Below, piece after piece: positions 8,121 through 15,696 of a stretch of DNA of 64,000 nt. Numbering within the stretch: the stretch's first letter is position 1; each line of letters opens with the position of its first letter. The notes beneath the pieces were generated by a model that had not been told where the DNA came from, searched no databases, and worked only from the letters and a program-made list of their open reading frames with translations. A program made the translations under genes and the position numbers. The stretch is taken from contig JAHIQI010000069.1 in assembly GCA_018902755.1 (NCBI GenBank), positions 1 to 64,000 of the forward strand, read 5' to 3'. Source of the DNA: Pseudomonadota bacterium. GTDB lineage: Bacteria; Desulfobacterota; Desulfarculia; Desulfarculales; Desulfarculaceae.

Positions 8121-9317
8121 ATGGGCGTGATCATCGACAAGGAACTTTGCATCGGCTGCGAGCAGTGCCTGGACGCCTGCCCCTTTGACGCCCTGGAGAT
8201 GAAGGGCGAGATCCCCGTGGTGGGCGACACCTGCACCCTGTGCGGCTCCTGCGCCGATGTCTGCCCCGAAAGGGCCATCACGGTCCCCGAAGTGGAGCGG
8301 GCCGAGGACGACCGTGCCGCCCAGGCCAAGGGCGTGTGGGTATATGCCGAGGTGCGCGGCGGCCAGATGCCCGAGGTGGTGGCCGAGCTTTTGGGCCAGG
8401 GCCGACGCCTGGCCGAGCAACTGGGCGTGGAGTTGGGCGCGGTGGTCTTGGGCCACGGCCTGGACGGCCTGGCCGGCGAACTGTTCGCCCTGGGCGCGGA
8501 TGTGGTCTACGCGGCCGACGACCCCCGCCTGGCCGATTTCAACGACGACATCTACTGCAAGGTGCTGACCCGGCTCATCGCCGAGTACAAACCCGAAGTG
8601 CTCCTGGCCGGAGCCACCTCGGTGGGGCGCTCCATGATTCCCCGGGTGGCCACGGCGGCCGCCACCGGCCTCACCGCCGACTGCACCGGCCTGGCAATCG
8701 ACCCGGAAAAACGGCTTCTGTTGCAGACCCGTCCCGCCTTTGGCGGCAACATCATGGCCACCATCGTCTGCCCCAACGCCAGGCCCCAGATGGCCACGGT
8801 GCGCCCCAGGGTGATGAAGCGCGGCGAGCGCCGGGAAGGCTTCGAGGGTCGCCTGATAACCGTGAGCCTGGAGGCCGGGGACAAGGCCGCCACCCAGGTG
8901 CTGGAAGTGGTGCAGTCCCTGGAGGAGAACGTCAACCTCACCGGAGCCGAAGTGGTGGTCACCGGCGGGCGCGGCGTGGGCGGCCCCGAGGGCTTCAAGG
9001 TGGTGGCCCAGCTGGCCGAGGCCCTGGGCGGCGTGGTGGGAGCCACCCGCGGGGCAGTGGACTCCGAGTGGATCGGCCACGCCCACCAAGTGGGCCAGAC
9101 CGGCCGCACCGTGGCCCCCAAGCTCTACATAGCTCTTGGGGTGAGCGGGGCGGTGCAGCATCTGGTGGGCATGCAGGGTTCGGACACCATCGTGGCGGTG
9201 AACAACGACCCCAACGCACCCATTTTCGATGTGGCTCATTATGGTATAGTAGGGGACTTATTCAAGGTGGCCCCAGCCATGCTGTCCCACCTGAAACAGT
9301 TGCGCGGCCAGGGTTAG
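8121..9317 (+). CDS. etfA: EtfA with N-terminal 2x[4Fe-4S] ferredoxin domain
   Basis: The 398-residue protein is longer than ordinary EtfA (about 320). Residues 1-60 form a bacterial ferredoxin with two clusters, CIGCEQCLDACP and CTLCGSCADVCP. The rest is EtfA, ending in the FAD-binding domain with GGRGVGGPEGFKV, GATRGAVDSEWIGH and GQTGRTVAPKLYIA. The fusion implies direct electron exchange between iron-sulfur clusters and the Etf flavins, as in the caffeyl-CoA reductase Etf of Acetobacterium and related systems. Together with EtfB and the upstream dehydrogenase it is a candidate bifurcating or confurcating complex linking acyl-CoA, NADH and ferredoxin. Activity is inferred. Confidence 0.93.
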   Translation: MGVIIDKELCIGCEQCLDACPFDALEMKGEIPVVGDTCTLCGSCADVCPERAITVPEVERAEDDRAAQAKGVWVYAEVRGGQMPEVVAELLGQGRRLAEQLGVELGAVVLGHGLDGLAGELFALGADVVYAADDPRLADFNDDIYCKVLTRLIAEYKPEVLLAGATSVGRSMIPRVATAAATGLTADCTGLAIDPEKRLLLQTRPAFGGNIMATIVCPNARPQMATVRPRVMKRGERREGFEGRLITVSLEAGDKAATQVLEVVQSLEENVNLTGAEVVVTGGRGVGGPEGFKVVAQLAEALGGVVGATRGAVDSEWIGHAHQVGQTGRTVAPKLYIALGVSGAVQHLVGMQGSDTIVAVNNDPNAPIFDVAHYGIVGDLFKVAPAMLSHLKQLRGQG

Positions 9318-9373
9318 GCCCCGGTTTGTCCAAAAACAGCTAGGAAGGGCCCAGGCCCTCGAAAGGTGTTAGG

Positions 9374-10120
9374 TTGGCGGAGCAAAGCAAGGTTCATCTG
9401 ATTACCGGCGGTTCACGAGGCATCGGGCGGTCCATCGCCCTGGCCCTGGCGGCGAAAGGCGACGTGGTCTACTTCAACCACTTCGACCCCGACGACTCGG
9501 CGGCCGAGGAGACCATCGGCCTGCTTGAGCAGGCGGGGGTGGAGGCCTTCGGACAGAAGTTCGACATCTGCGACCAGGGGGCGGTCAACGCCTGGGTGGA
9601 AGGGGCCTTCGAGGCCCAGGGCCGCCTGGACAACCTGATCAACAACGCCGGCATCACCATGGACGGCCTTTTGGTGCGCATGAGCGCCGAGCAGTTCATC
9701 AAGGTGATCCAGGTGAACCTGATAGGCGCTTTCTACTGCCTGCAGGCGGCGGCCAAGCTGATGATGAAGCAGCGCTTCGGCTCCATCGTGAGCCTGGCCA
9801 GCATCGCGGGCCAAACCGGCAACCCCGGTCAGGCCAACTACTCCGCCTCCAAGGGCGGGCTTATCGCCCTGACCAAGACCGCGGCCAAGGAACTGGCCCC
9901 CAGGGGGGTGCGGGTCAACGCCGTGGCTCCGGGCTTCATCGATACCGAGATGACCAGGACCATCCCCGAGAAAATCGCCGAGGCGATGAAAAGCATGATT
10001 CCCATGCGCCGGGCCGGCCAGCCCGAGGACGTGGCCGACGTGGTGGCGTTCCTGTGCTCGGACCAGGCCCGCTACCTCACCGGGCAGGTGCTGGCCATCA
10101 ACGGCGGGCTATATATGTAA
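9374..10120 (+). CDS. fabG: 3-oxoacyl-[ACP] reductase FabG
   Basis: FabG carries out the NADPH-dependent reduction of 3-oxoacyl-ACP in fatty-acid elongation. The 248-residue short-chain dehydrogenase has the cofactor motif TGGSRGIG, NNAGIT and the catalytic Ser143, Tyr156 and Lys160 (YSASK). The C-terminal LTGQVLAINGG is also typical. The start is TTG at 9374 preceded by AAAGGTG; no ATG or GTG fits the conserved N-terminus. It is the first fab gene after etfA and precedes acpP and fabF. Because the dehydrogenase superfamily is broad, the FabG assignment rests partly on this position. Confidence 0.9.
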   Translation: MAEQSKVHLITGGSRGIGRSIALALAAKGDVVYFNHFDPDDSAAEETIGLLEQAGVEAFGQKFDICDQGAVNAWVEGAFEAQGRLDNLINNAGITMDGLLVRMSAEQFIKVIQVNLIGAFYCLQAAAKLMMKQRFGSIVSLASIAGQTGNPGQANYSASKGGLIALTKTAAKELAPRGVRVNAVAPGFIDTEMTRTIPEKIAEAMKSMIPMRRAGQPEDVADVVAFLCSDQARYLTGQVLAINGGLYM

Positions 10121-10123
10121 GGG

Positions 10124-10143
10124 CCGCCTTTGGGGCGGATTTT
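10124..10143 (+). terminator. Weak terminator or attenuator between fabG and acpP
   Basis: CCGCC and GGCGG form a five-base-pair stem just after the fabG stop, followed by ATTTTATAAAA. The stem is short, so partial termination or processing is more likely than a full stop. Confidence 0.4.
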
Positions 10144-10189
10144 ATAAAAGACAATGCCGCTTGCGTTAAGCAGGGCGAATATGTCAAGG

Positions 10190-10205
10190 CGGACCTTTGG
10201 GTCCG
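10190..10205 (+). other. Hairpin in the acpP leader
   Basis: CGGACC and GGTCCG enclose a TTTG loop, forming a perfect six-base-pair hairpin 24 bases upstream of the acpP start codon. It could protect a processed acpP mRNA 5' end; nothing else is visible in the fabG-acpP gap. Confidence 0.4.
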
Positions 10206-10229
10206 GGTAAATTTGGGAGATTAATTTCC

Positions 10230-10466
10230 ATGGACGACATCAAGGCAAAAGTCAAAGAGATCATCTGCGAACAGCTTTCCGTGGCCCCCGAGGACGTAGT
10301 GCCAGAGGCTTCCTTCGTCGATGACCTGGGCGCCGATTCCCTGGACCTGGTGGAAATGATCATGGCCATGGAAGAGGCCTTCGACGTGTCCATCGCCGAC
10401 GAGGACGCCGAGAAGATCAAGACCGTTCAGGACGCCTGGAACTACATCGAGCAGCTTAAGCAATAG
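10230..10466 (+). CDS. acpP: Acyl carrier protein
   Basis: The 78-residue acidic protein carries the growing acyl chain on a phosphopantetheine attached to Ser37 in the motif GADSLDLVEMIMAMEEAF. The length and helix pattern are those of AcpP. An in-frame start 33 bases upstream would add eleven unrelated residues. The ATG at 10230 is preferred because GGGAGA lies a normal distance upstream and the family begins MDDIKAKVKEI. It lies between fabG and fabF. Confidence 0.96.
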   Translation: MDDIKAKVKEIICEQLSVAPEDVVPEASFVDDLGADSLDLVEMIMAMEEAFDVSIADEDAEKIKTVQDAWNYIEQLKQ

Positions 10467-10551
10467 CGCCCGTCGGTGGAGTCTCGACCGCGTCCGGCCT
10501 TGCCGGTCCTGGCGCGGTTGAATGGTTTGCCTCGGGGCGTAAGGAGTGGCC

Positions 10552-11799
10552 GTGCAGCGTAGGGTGGTGGTAACTGGCATGGGGCTGGTGACCCCTTTGG
10601 GCACCGGCGTGGAAAAGAGTTGGGAGGGGCTCAAGGCCGGCAAAAGCGGCATTGGTCCCATCACCAAGTTTGACGCGTCTTCTTTCAAGACCCAGATAGC
10701 CGGCGAGGTCCCGGACTTCGACCCGGAAGAGTGGGTTCCCAAAAAGAAGATCCGCAGACTTGACCCCTTCATCCATTTCGCCATCGGCGCCGCGCAGATG
10801 GCCTGGACCATGTCCGGGCTGCCCGAGCCTCTGGACGAGGAAACCTCTCCCCGGGCCGGTTGCATCCTGGGTGTGGGGCTGGGAGGCCTCATCACCCTGG
10901 AAGAAACCATCCGTATGACCGAGCATCAGGGCTTCAACCGGGTGAGTCCCTTCTTCATTCCCAAGCTCATTGGCAACATGGCCCCCGGCGAAGTCTCCAT
11001 GATCCACAACCTCAAGGGCCCCAACACCTGCGTATGCACCGCCTGCGCCGCCGGGACCCACGCGGTTGGCGAGGCCATGAAGAACATCCAGCGCGGCGTG
11101 GCCGACATCATGGTTTGCGGTGGGGCGGAGGTGGTGTGCACCGCCACCACCCTGGCTGGCTTCGGGGCCGCCCGGGCGCTCAGCACCCGCAACGACGAGC
11201 CCACCAGGGCCAGTCGCCCCTTCGACGCCCAACGCGACGGCTTCATCATGTCCGAGGGCTCGGGCGTGCTGGTCTTGGAAGAGCTGGAGTTTGCCAAGGC
11301 CCGCGGGGCCAACATTCTGGCCGAGCTGGTGGGCTATGGCCTCAGCGCCGACGCCTACCACATGACCGCGCCCGACCCCAGCGCCATGGGCTTCGTGCGT
11401 TGCATGAAGATGGCCCTGGATGACGCCGGCGTGAACCCCGAGGACGTGGACTACATCAACGCCCACGGCACCTCCACCGACCTGAACGACGCCACCGAGA
11501 CCAAGGCCATCAAGATCCTCTTCGGCGACTACGCCTACAAGGTGGCCATCAGCAGCACCAAGAGCATGTTGGGGCATATGCTGGGAGCCACAGGCGGGGT
11601 GGAGGCGGTCATCAGCGTCCTGGCCCTGCGCGACCAGATAATGCCGCCCACCATCAACTACGAGAATCCCGACCCGGATTGCGACCTGGACTATGTGCCC
11701 AACCAAGCCAGGGAAGGGAAAGTAAACACCGTACTGAGCAACTCCTTCGGCTTCGGCGGCACCAACGCCAGCGTGCTGTTCAAGACCTACCAGCCCTAG
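10552..11799 (+). CDS. fabF: 3-oxoacyl-[ACP] synthase II FabF
   Basis: FabF condenses malonyl-ACP with acyl-ACP in chain elongation. The protein (415 residues) begins MQRRVVVTGMG and has the catalytic Cys165 in NTCVCTACAAG plus the two histidine motifs NAHGTSTDLND and KSMLGHMLGATGG. GTG at 10546 is also in frame, but AAGGAG (10541-10546) overlaps it. The GTG at 10552 leaves a five-base spacer and matches the family N-terminus, so it is preferred. No fabH or fabD lies in this cluster. Confidence 0.95.
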   Translation: MQRRVVVTGMGLVTPLGTGVEKSWEGLKAGKSGIGPITKFDASSFKTQIAGEVPDFDPEEWVPKKKIRRLDPFIHFAIGAAQMAWTMSGLPEPLDEETSPRAGCILGVGLGGLITLEETIRMTEHQGFNRVSPFFIPKLIGNMAPGEVSMIHNLKGPNTCVCTACAAGTHAVGEAMKNIQRGVADIMVCGGAEVVCTATTLAGFGAARALSTRNDEPTRASRPFDAQRDGFIMSEGSGVLVLEELEFAKARGANILAELVGYGLSADAYHMTAPDPSAMGFVRCMKMALDDAGVNPEDVDYINAHGTSTDLNDATETKAIKILFGDYAYKVAISSTKSMLGHMLGATGGVEAVISVLALRDQIMPPTINYENPDPDCDLDYVPNQAREGKVNTVLSNSFGFGGTNASVLFKTYQP

Positions 11800-11865
11800 G
11801 TTGTGGTGGGGGGACGGCGGTGGCGGCCGGGGCCGAAGCGCTTCGCCCCTTGGAGGCCGCTTTAG

Positions 11866-12417
11866 TTGAAAGCCCGACCTAGCAAAGACGCCTATTACCT
11901 GGAGATCGCCCGCGAGGTGAGCCGCCGGGGCACATGCCTGCGGCGGCAATACGGCGCGGTGATCGTAAAGGACGACCAGATCGTTGCCACCGGTTACGCC
12001 GGCGCCCCCCGGGGCGTGGCCAATTGCGTGGACCTGGGCCGTTGCCTGCGCCAGGAGTTGAACATCCCTTCAGGGCAGCGCTACGAGCTGTGCCGCTCGG
12101 TGCACGCCGAGATGAACGCGGTGATCCACGCCTCGCGCTCCCAGACCCTGGGGGCCACGCTGTACCTGGCCGGGGTGGAGGTGGCCGACGGGCTGCCCAC
12201 CGAACATCCCGAGCCTTGCCTGCTGTGCCGCCGGGTTATAATCAACGCGGGAATAGAAAAGGTGGTGGTGCATCCCAGGGACGCCGAAATCACCACCCTG
12301 GACCCCCAGGACTGGATCGAAGAGGAAAATCAAGCCGCCCGCATGGGCTTGGTGGCGCCCATCGCCCTGGAGGGTGAATATGGCGTGCCTGGCCGGAAAC
12401 AGGGAGGAAACTCATGA
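11866..12417 (+). CDS. Deoxycytidylate (dCMP) deaminase
   Basis: The 183-residue zinc enzyme deaminates dCMP to dUMP, supplying dUMP for thymidylate synthesis. It has the deaminase motif HAEMNAV (zinc His80 and proton-shuttle Glu82) and PEPCLLC (Cys118, Cys121), with the N-terminal cysteines seen in dCMP-type rather than cytidine-type enzymes. The start is TTG at 11866 with GGAGG nine bases upstream. The stop overlaps the nrdR start by four bases, which links two deoxynucleotide-supply genes. Confidence 0.85.
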   Translation: MKARPSKDAYYLEIAREVSRRGTCLRRQYGAVIVKDDQIVATGYAGAPRGVANCVDLGRCLRQELNIPSGQRYELCRSVHAEMNAVIHASRSQTLGATLYLAGVEVADGLPTEHPEPCLLCRRVIINAGIEKVVVHPRDAEITTLDPQDWIEEENQAARMGLVAPIALEGEYGVPGRKQGGNS

Positions 12418-12878
12418 GGTGCCCGTTCTGCGGCAAGCTGGACAATAAAGTGGTGGATTCCAGGGTAAGCAAGGACGCCTCGGTCATCCGCCGCCGCCGC
12501 CAGTGCCTGGACTGCGACCAACGCTTCACCACCTACGAGCGGGTGGAGGAGATGGAAACCTACGTGGTCAAGAAGGACGGCAGCCGCGAGGTGTTCGACC
12601 GGGCCAAGCTCAAGGCCGGGGTGCTCAAGGCCCTGCACAAGCGGCCGGTGTCCATCGAAAAGGTGGACATGTTCCTGGACAACCTGGAGACCAGTTTTCA
12701 GGAGCGCAACCTGCGCGAGATTCCGGTGCGCGAGTTGGGCGAGGCGGTGATGAACCTGCTCAAGGAGCTGGACGACGTGGCCTACGTGCGCTTCGCCAGC
12801 GTGTACCGCGAATTCCGCGACGTGGACGAGCTGATGCGCGAGGTCAAGAAGCTGGTGGCCCAGCGCGAGGAAAACTAG
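12414..12878 (+). CDS. nrdR: Transcriptional repressor NrdR
   Basis: NrdR represses ribonucleotide reductase genes in response to (d)ATP. The 154-residue protein has the N-terminal zinc ribbon CPFC (3-6) and CLDC (31-34) and the ATP-cone from about residue 49 with VVKKDGSREVFDRAKL. Length and motifs are exactly those of the family. The ATG overlaps the preceding stop (ATGA) and GGAGG lies upstream. It commonly precedes ribD, as here. Confidence 0.97.
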   Translation: MRCPFCGKLDNKVVDSRVSKDASVIRRRRQCLDCDQRFTTYERVEEMETYVVKKDGSREVFDRAKLKAGVLKALHKRPVSIEKVDMFLDNLETSFQERNLREIPVRELGEAVMNLLKELDDVAYVRFASVYREFRDVDELMREVKKLVAQREEN

Positions 12879-12913
12879 CCCTCGTGGGCTTTTCGAACTA
12901 GCCGGGCGTTCTC

Positions 12914-14029
12914 ATGCCTATCAGTCCCGAAGAACCCCAAGACTCTCATTTCATGCGCCGCGCCCTGGCCCTGACCCGCCGGGGTCTGGGCCATAGCTCG
13001 CCCAACCCGGCGGTGGGCGCGGTGGTGGTGTGTGATGGCCAAGTGGTGGGCCAAGGCTGGCACGCCAAGGCCGGCGAGCCCCACGCCGAGGTGCACGCCC
13101 TGCGCGCCGCCGGAGAACTGGCTAGGGGCGCCACCATCTACGTGACCCTGGAGCCCTGCCACCACGCCGGGCGCACCCCGCCCTGCACCCAAGCCATATT
13201 GGCCGCTGGCATCAAGCGGGTGGTCTACGGGGCCTCGGACCCCAACCCCCGGGTGGCCGGTGGGGGAGGGCGCTTTCTGGCCGAGCGGGGCCTGAGCGTA
13301 ACCCCCGGCGTACTGGCCCCGGCTTGCGAGTGGGAGCATCGCTTTTTCATCACCCACATCACCACCGGGTGGCCCCACGTAATCCTCAAGACCGCGGCCA
13401 CCATGGACGGCAAGACCGCCAGCGCCACTGGGCACAGCCGCTGGGTCACCGGCCCGGCAAGCCGCCGCTTCGTGCACCGGGTGCGGGGCTGGGTGGACGC
13501 CATCATGGTAGGCGCGGGCACCGCGCTGAGCGACGACCCCCAGCTGACCTGCCGCCTGGCGGGCAGGCCCAATCCCCTGAGGGTGGTGATGGACAGTAGG
13601 CTGCGCCTGCCGGTAACGGCCAAGGTGCTGGACCCGGCCCAGGCGCCGGGCTGCCTGGTGGCTTGCCTGCGCGACGCGCCAGAGGATCAGGCCCGGCGCC
13701 TCGCCGAGGCCGGGGCCCAGGTGCTGCGTTTGCCCGCCGATGATCAGGGCCGGGTGGACCTGGCCGCGCTCATGGACGATCTGGGCGCGCGGGGCGTCAC
13801 CAGCCTGTTGGCCGAGGGCGGGGCGGGCCTGGCCTGGTCCCTGCTGAAGGGCGGGATGGTGAACGAGGTTATGTATTTCTTCGCGCCCAAACTGGTGGGC
13901 GGGGCCACGGCCCCCGGTATGGTGGGCGGCCCCGGCCAACAACGCATGGACCAAGCTTGGCAACTTTGCCGCCCGGTGGTGCGGCGTTTTGGCGAGGATG
14001 TTATGCTGTGGTCAAAGACCTTAGGTTAG
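12914..14029 (+). CDS. ribD: RibD, bifunctional deaminase/reductase
   Basis: RibD performs the second and third steps of riboflavin synthesis, deaminating the pyrimidine and reducing its ribosyl chain. The 371-residue protein has an N-terminal deaminase domain with HAEVHA (His57, Glu59) and PCHHAGRTPPC (Cys82, Cys91). The C-terminal reductase domain follows, with LKTAATMDGKTA and LLAEGGAGLAWSLL. It heads a riboflavin cluster with ribE, ribBA and ribH. I see no FMN riboswitch in the 35-base gap before it. Confidence 0.95.
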   Translation: MPISPEEPQDSHFMRRALALTRRGLGHSSPNPAVGAVVVCDGQVVGQGWHAKAGEPHAEVHALRAAGELARGATIYVTLEPCHHAGRTPPCTQAILAAGIKRVVYGASDPNPRVAGGGGRFLAERGLSVTPGVLAPACEWEHRFFITHITTGWPHVILKTAATMDGKTASATGHSRWVTGPASRRFVHRVRGWVDAIMVGAGTALSDDPQLTCRLAGRPNPLRVVMDSRLRLPVTAKVLDPAQAPGCLVACLRDAPEDQARRLAEAGAQVLRLPADDQGRVDLAALMDDLGARGVTSLLAEGGAGLAWSLLKGGMVNEVMYFFAPKLVGGATAPGMVGGPGQQRMDQAWQLCRPVVRRFGEDVMLWSKTLG

Positions 14030-14068
14030 GCATAAGCAAACCAAAGATTAATTAGCAAGGAGCGCGAA

Positions 14069-14431
14069 ATGGGTAATCCCTTCCGCTGGGTGGAGTTGAC
14101 CACCGAAGATCTAGAGCAGGCCAAAGAGTTTTACGGCGAGATATTCAACTGGAAGATGGAAGCCTTTGAGGACTCCAGCATCCCTTATTATTTCGTCAAG
14201 ACCGGCGGCGACGCCGAGGGCGGCATCATGGGTAAACCCAGCACGCGCACCCCCACCGCCTGGACCCCCTACGTGGAGGTCAAGGACCTCTCCTCTGTGT
14301 GCGACAAGGTGGAGCGTCTGGGCGGCCGCATCCTCAAGCACAAGACTTCCGTCCCCGGCATGGGCTGGTTCGCGGTGATTCACGATCCCCAGGGTGCGGT
14401 TATCGGCCTCTGGCAGCCCCGCCGGGACTAA
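14069..14431 (+). CDS. VOC (glyoxalase/bleomycin resistance) family protein
   Basis: The 120-residue single-domain protein of the vicinal oxygen chelate superfamily starts NPFRWVELTTEDLEQAKEFYGEIFNW and ends FAVIHDPQGAVIGLWQP, typical of small VOC proteins. The substrate is unknown. It lies between ribD and ribE with a good AAGGAG ribosome-binding site, so it is co-transcribed with riboflavin genes, but nothing in the sequence shows a role in that pathway. Confidence 0.8.
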   Translation: MGNPFRWVELTTEDLEQAKEFYGEIFNWKMEAFEDSSIPYYFVKTGGDAEGGIMGKPSTRTPTAWTPYVEVKDLSSVCDKVERLGGRILKHKTSVPGMGWFAVIHDPQGAVIGLWQPRRD

Positions 14432-14463
14432 GCGGCGCTTAGGCGGCAAGGGAGTAAAGGGTT

Positions 14464-15114
14464 ATGTTCACCGGACTGGTGGAAGGTTTGGGCAAGGTGG
14501 GCCGCATCACCCCCCAGGGCCCGGACAGCGTGCTGAGCATTTCCGCGCCCTGGCCCTCGGGCCAGACGGTGCTGGGCGAATCCATCGCGGTGAACGGGGC
14601 CTGCCTCACGGTGACGCGCATCAGCGGCGACGGCTTTACGGTGGATGTGTCGGCCGAGAGCCTGGCCCGCACCACCCTGGGCCGCCTGCGCCCCGGCGAT
14701 CAGGTGAACCTGGAGCGGGCCATGCAACTGGGCGACCGCTTGGGCGGGCACTTGGTCACCGGGCACATCGACTGCGTGGGCGTTTTGCGCAAGCTGGAGC
14801 AGGTGGGCGGATCCACCCGCATCGAGGTGGGCTTGCCCGCCGAGCAGCTTCGCTACGTGGTGGAAAAGGGCTCGGTGGCCCTGAACGGCATCAGCCTTAC
14901 GGTGAACTGGGTGGGGCCCGAGAGCTTTAGCCTCAACATCATTCCCCACACCATGGACGCCACCACCCTTCATCTTGCCAAGCAAGGCGATTCTGTTAAT
15001 ATTGAGACCGACCTCATCGGCAAGTATGTGGCAAGGCTGCTTAATCGCGATGAGGGCGGTCCCGGACCCTCCAAGGGGCTGAGCGCGGCGGACATGAAGC
15101 GCATGGGCTGGTAG
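14464..15114 (+). CDS. ribE: Riboflavin synthase, alpha type
   Basis: The enzyme converts two molecules of 6,7-dimethyl-8-ribityllumazine to riboflavin and the pyrimidine precursor. The 216-residue protein begins with the diagnostic MFTGLVEGLG and has two lumazine-binding repeats (about 1-97 and 98-200) with VNGACLTV and LNGISLTVNWV. It is part of the rib cluster, followed by a GNAT gene and ribBA. Gene naming (ribE or ribC) differs among organisms. Confidence 0.95.
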   Translation: MFTGLVEGLGKVGRITPQGPDSVLSISAPWPSGQTVLGESIAVNGACLTVTRISGDGFTVDVSAESLARTTLGRLRPGDQVNLERAMQLGDRLGGHLVTGHIDCVGVLRKLEQVGGSTRIEVGLPAEQLRYVVEKGSVALNGISLTVNWVGPESFSLNIIPHTMDATTLHLAKQGDSVNIETDLIGKYVARLLNRDEGGPGPSKGLSAADMKRMGW

Positions 15115-15145
15115 CCGGGAGCTTGGGCACCGGAGAAAGCGCGCG

Positions 15146-15628
15146 ATGCAGGGATCGGAATTAGTCGGATATTACCCCGGGGCGATCGGAGAGGTCACCC
15201 GCCTGCACGCCACCTACTATGCCCGGCACTGGGGCTTTGACCTTTCCTTCGAAGCCCAGGTGGGCCGCGAGTTGGCCGAGTTTTTAGAGCGGGCCGATCC
15301 GGCCCGCGATTTGTTCCTGGCCGCCCGGAGCGATGATGGCTTTGGTGGCTGCGTGGCCCTGGACAGCGGCTTCGACGAAGGGGCCCGGCTTCGCTGGTTC
15401 ATCGTGGAGCCGGCCTGGCACGGCCGGGGTTTGGGGCGTAAGCTACTTAGCCAATGCCTGGATTTTGCCCGCCAGGCAGGGCACCGCAAGGTCTTTTTGT
15501 GGACCTTCGCCGGGCTGGACGCCGCGAGGCGCCTGTACGAGGCCGAAGGATTCACCCTGGCTGAAGAGCACCGGGTGGACCAGTGGGGCAACCAGATAAT
15601 CGAGCAAAAGTTCGAACTACACCTATAG
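15146..15628 (+). CDS. GNAT family N-acetyltransferase
   Basis: The 160-residue protein has the GNAT acetyl-CoA motif A, RWFIVEPAWHGRGLGRKLLSQ, and a C-terminal RRLYEAEGFTLAEEHRVDQWGN of the kind seen in the acetyltransferase half of MarR-GNAT fusions. The DNA-binding MarR half is absent. The acceptor substrate is unknown. It is inserted between ribE and ribBA on the same strand and is probably part of the same transcript. Confidence 0.82.
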   Translation: MQGSELVGYYPGAIGEVTRLHATYYARHWGFDLSFEAQVGRELAEFLERADPARDLFLAARSDDGFGGCVALDSGFDEGARLRWFIVEPAWHGRGLGRKLLSQCLDFARQAGHRKVFLWTFAGLDAARRLYEAEGFTLAEEHRVDQWGNQIIEQKFELHL

Positions 15629-15696
15629 GGCCTAGCCTGCGCCGCCGCCGGAGCCTGGCCCGATTTAGACCAGGCGGCGGCCGGAGAGAAAACATC

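Noticed and set aside
5213..8329. Very long open frame on the minus strand opposite plsX, the acyl-CoA dehydrogenase and etfB
   Set aside because: Its product is rich in His, Gly, Ala and Gln without domain motifs, the usual signature of a GC-rich antisense frame, while the plus strand encodes three well-supported genes.
12879..12913. FMN riboswitch before the riboflavin genes
   Set aside because: The gap is only 35 bases and lacks the conserved FMN riboswitch segments; none was seen before ribE or ribBA either.
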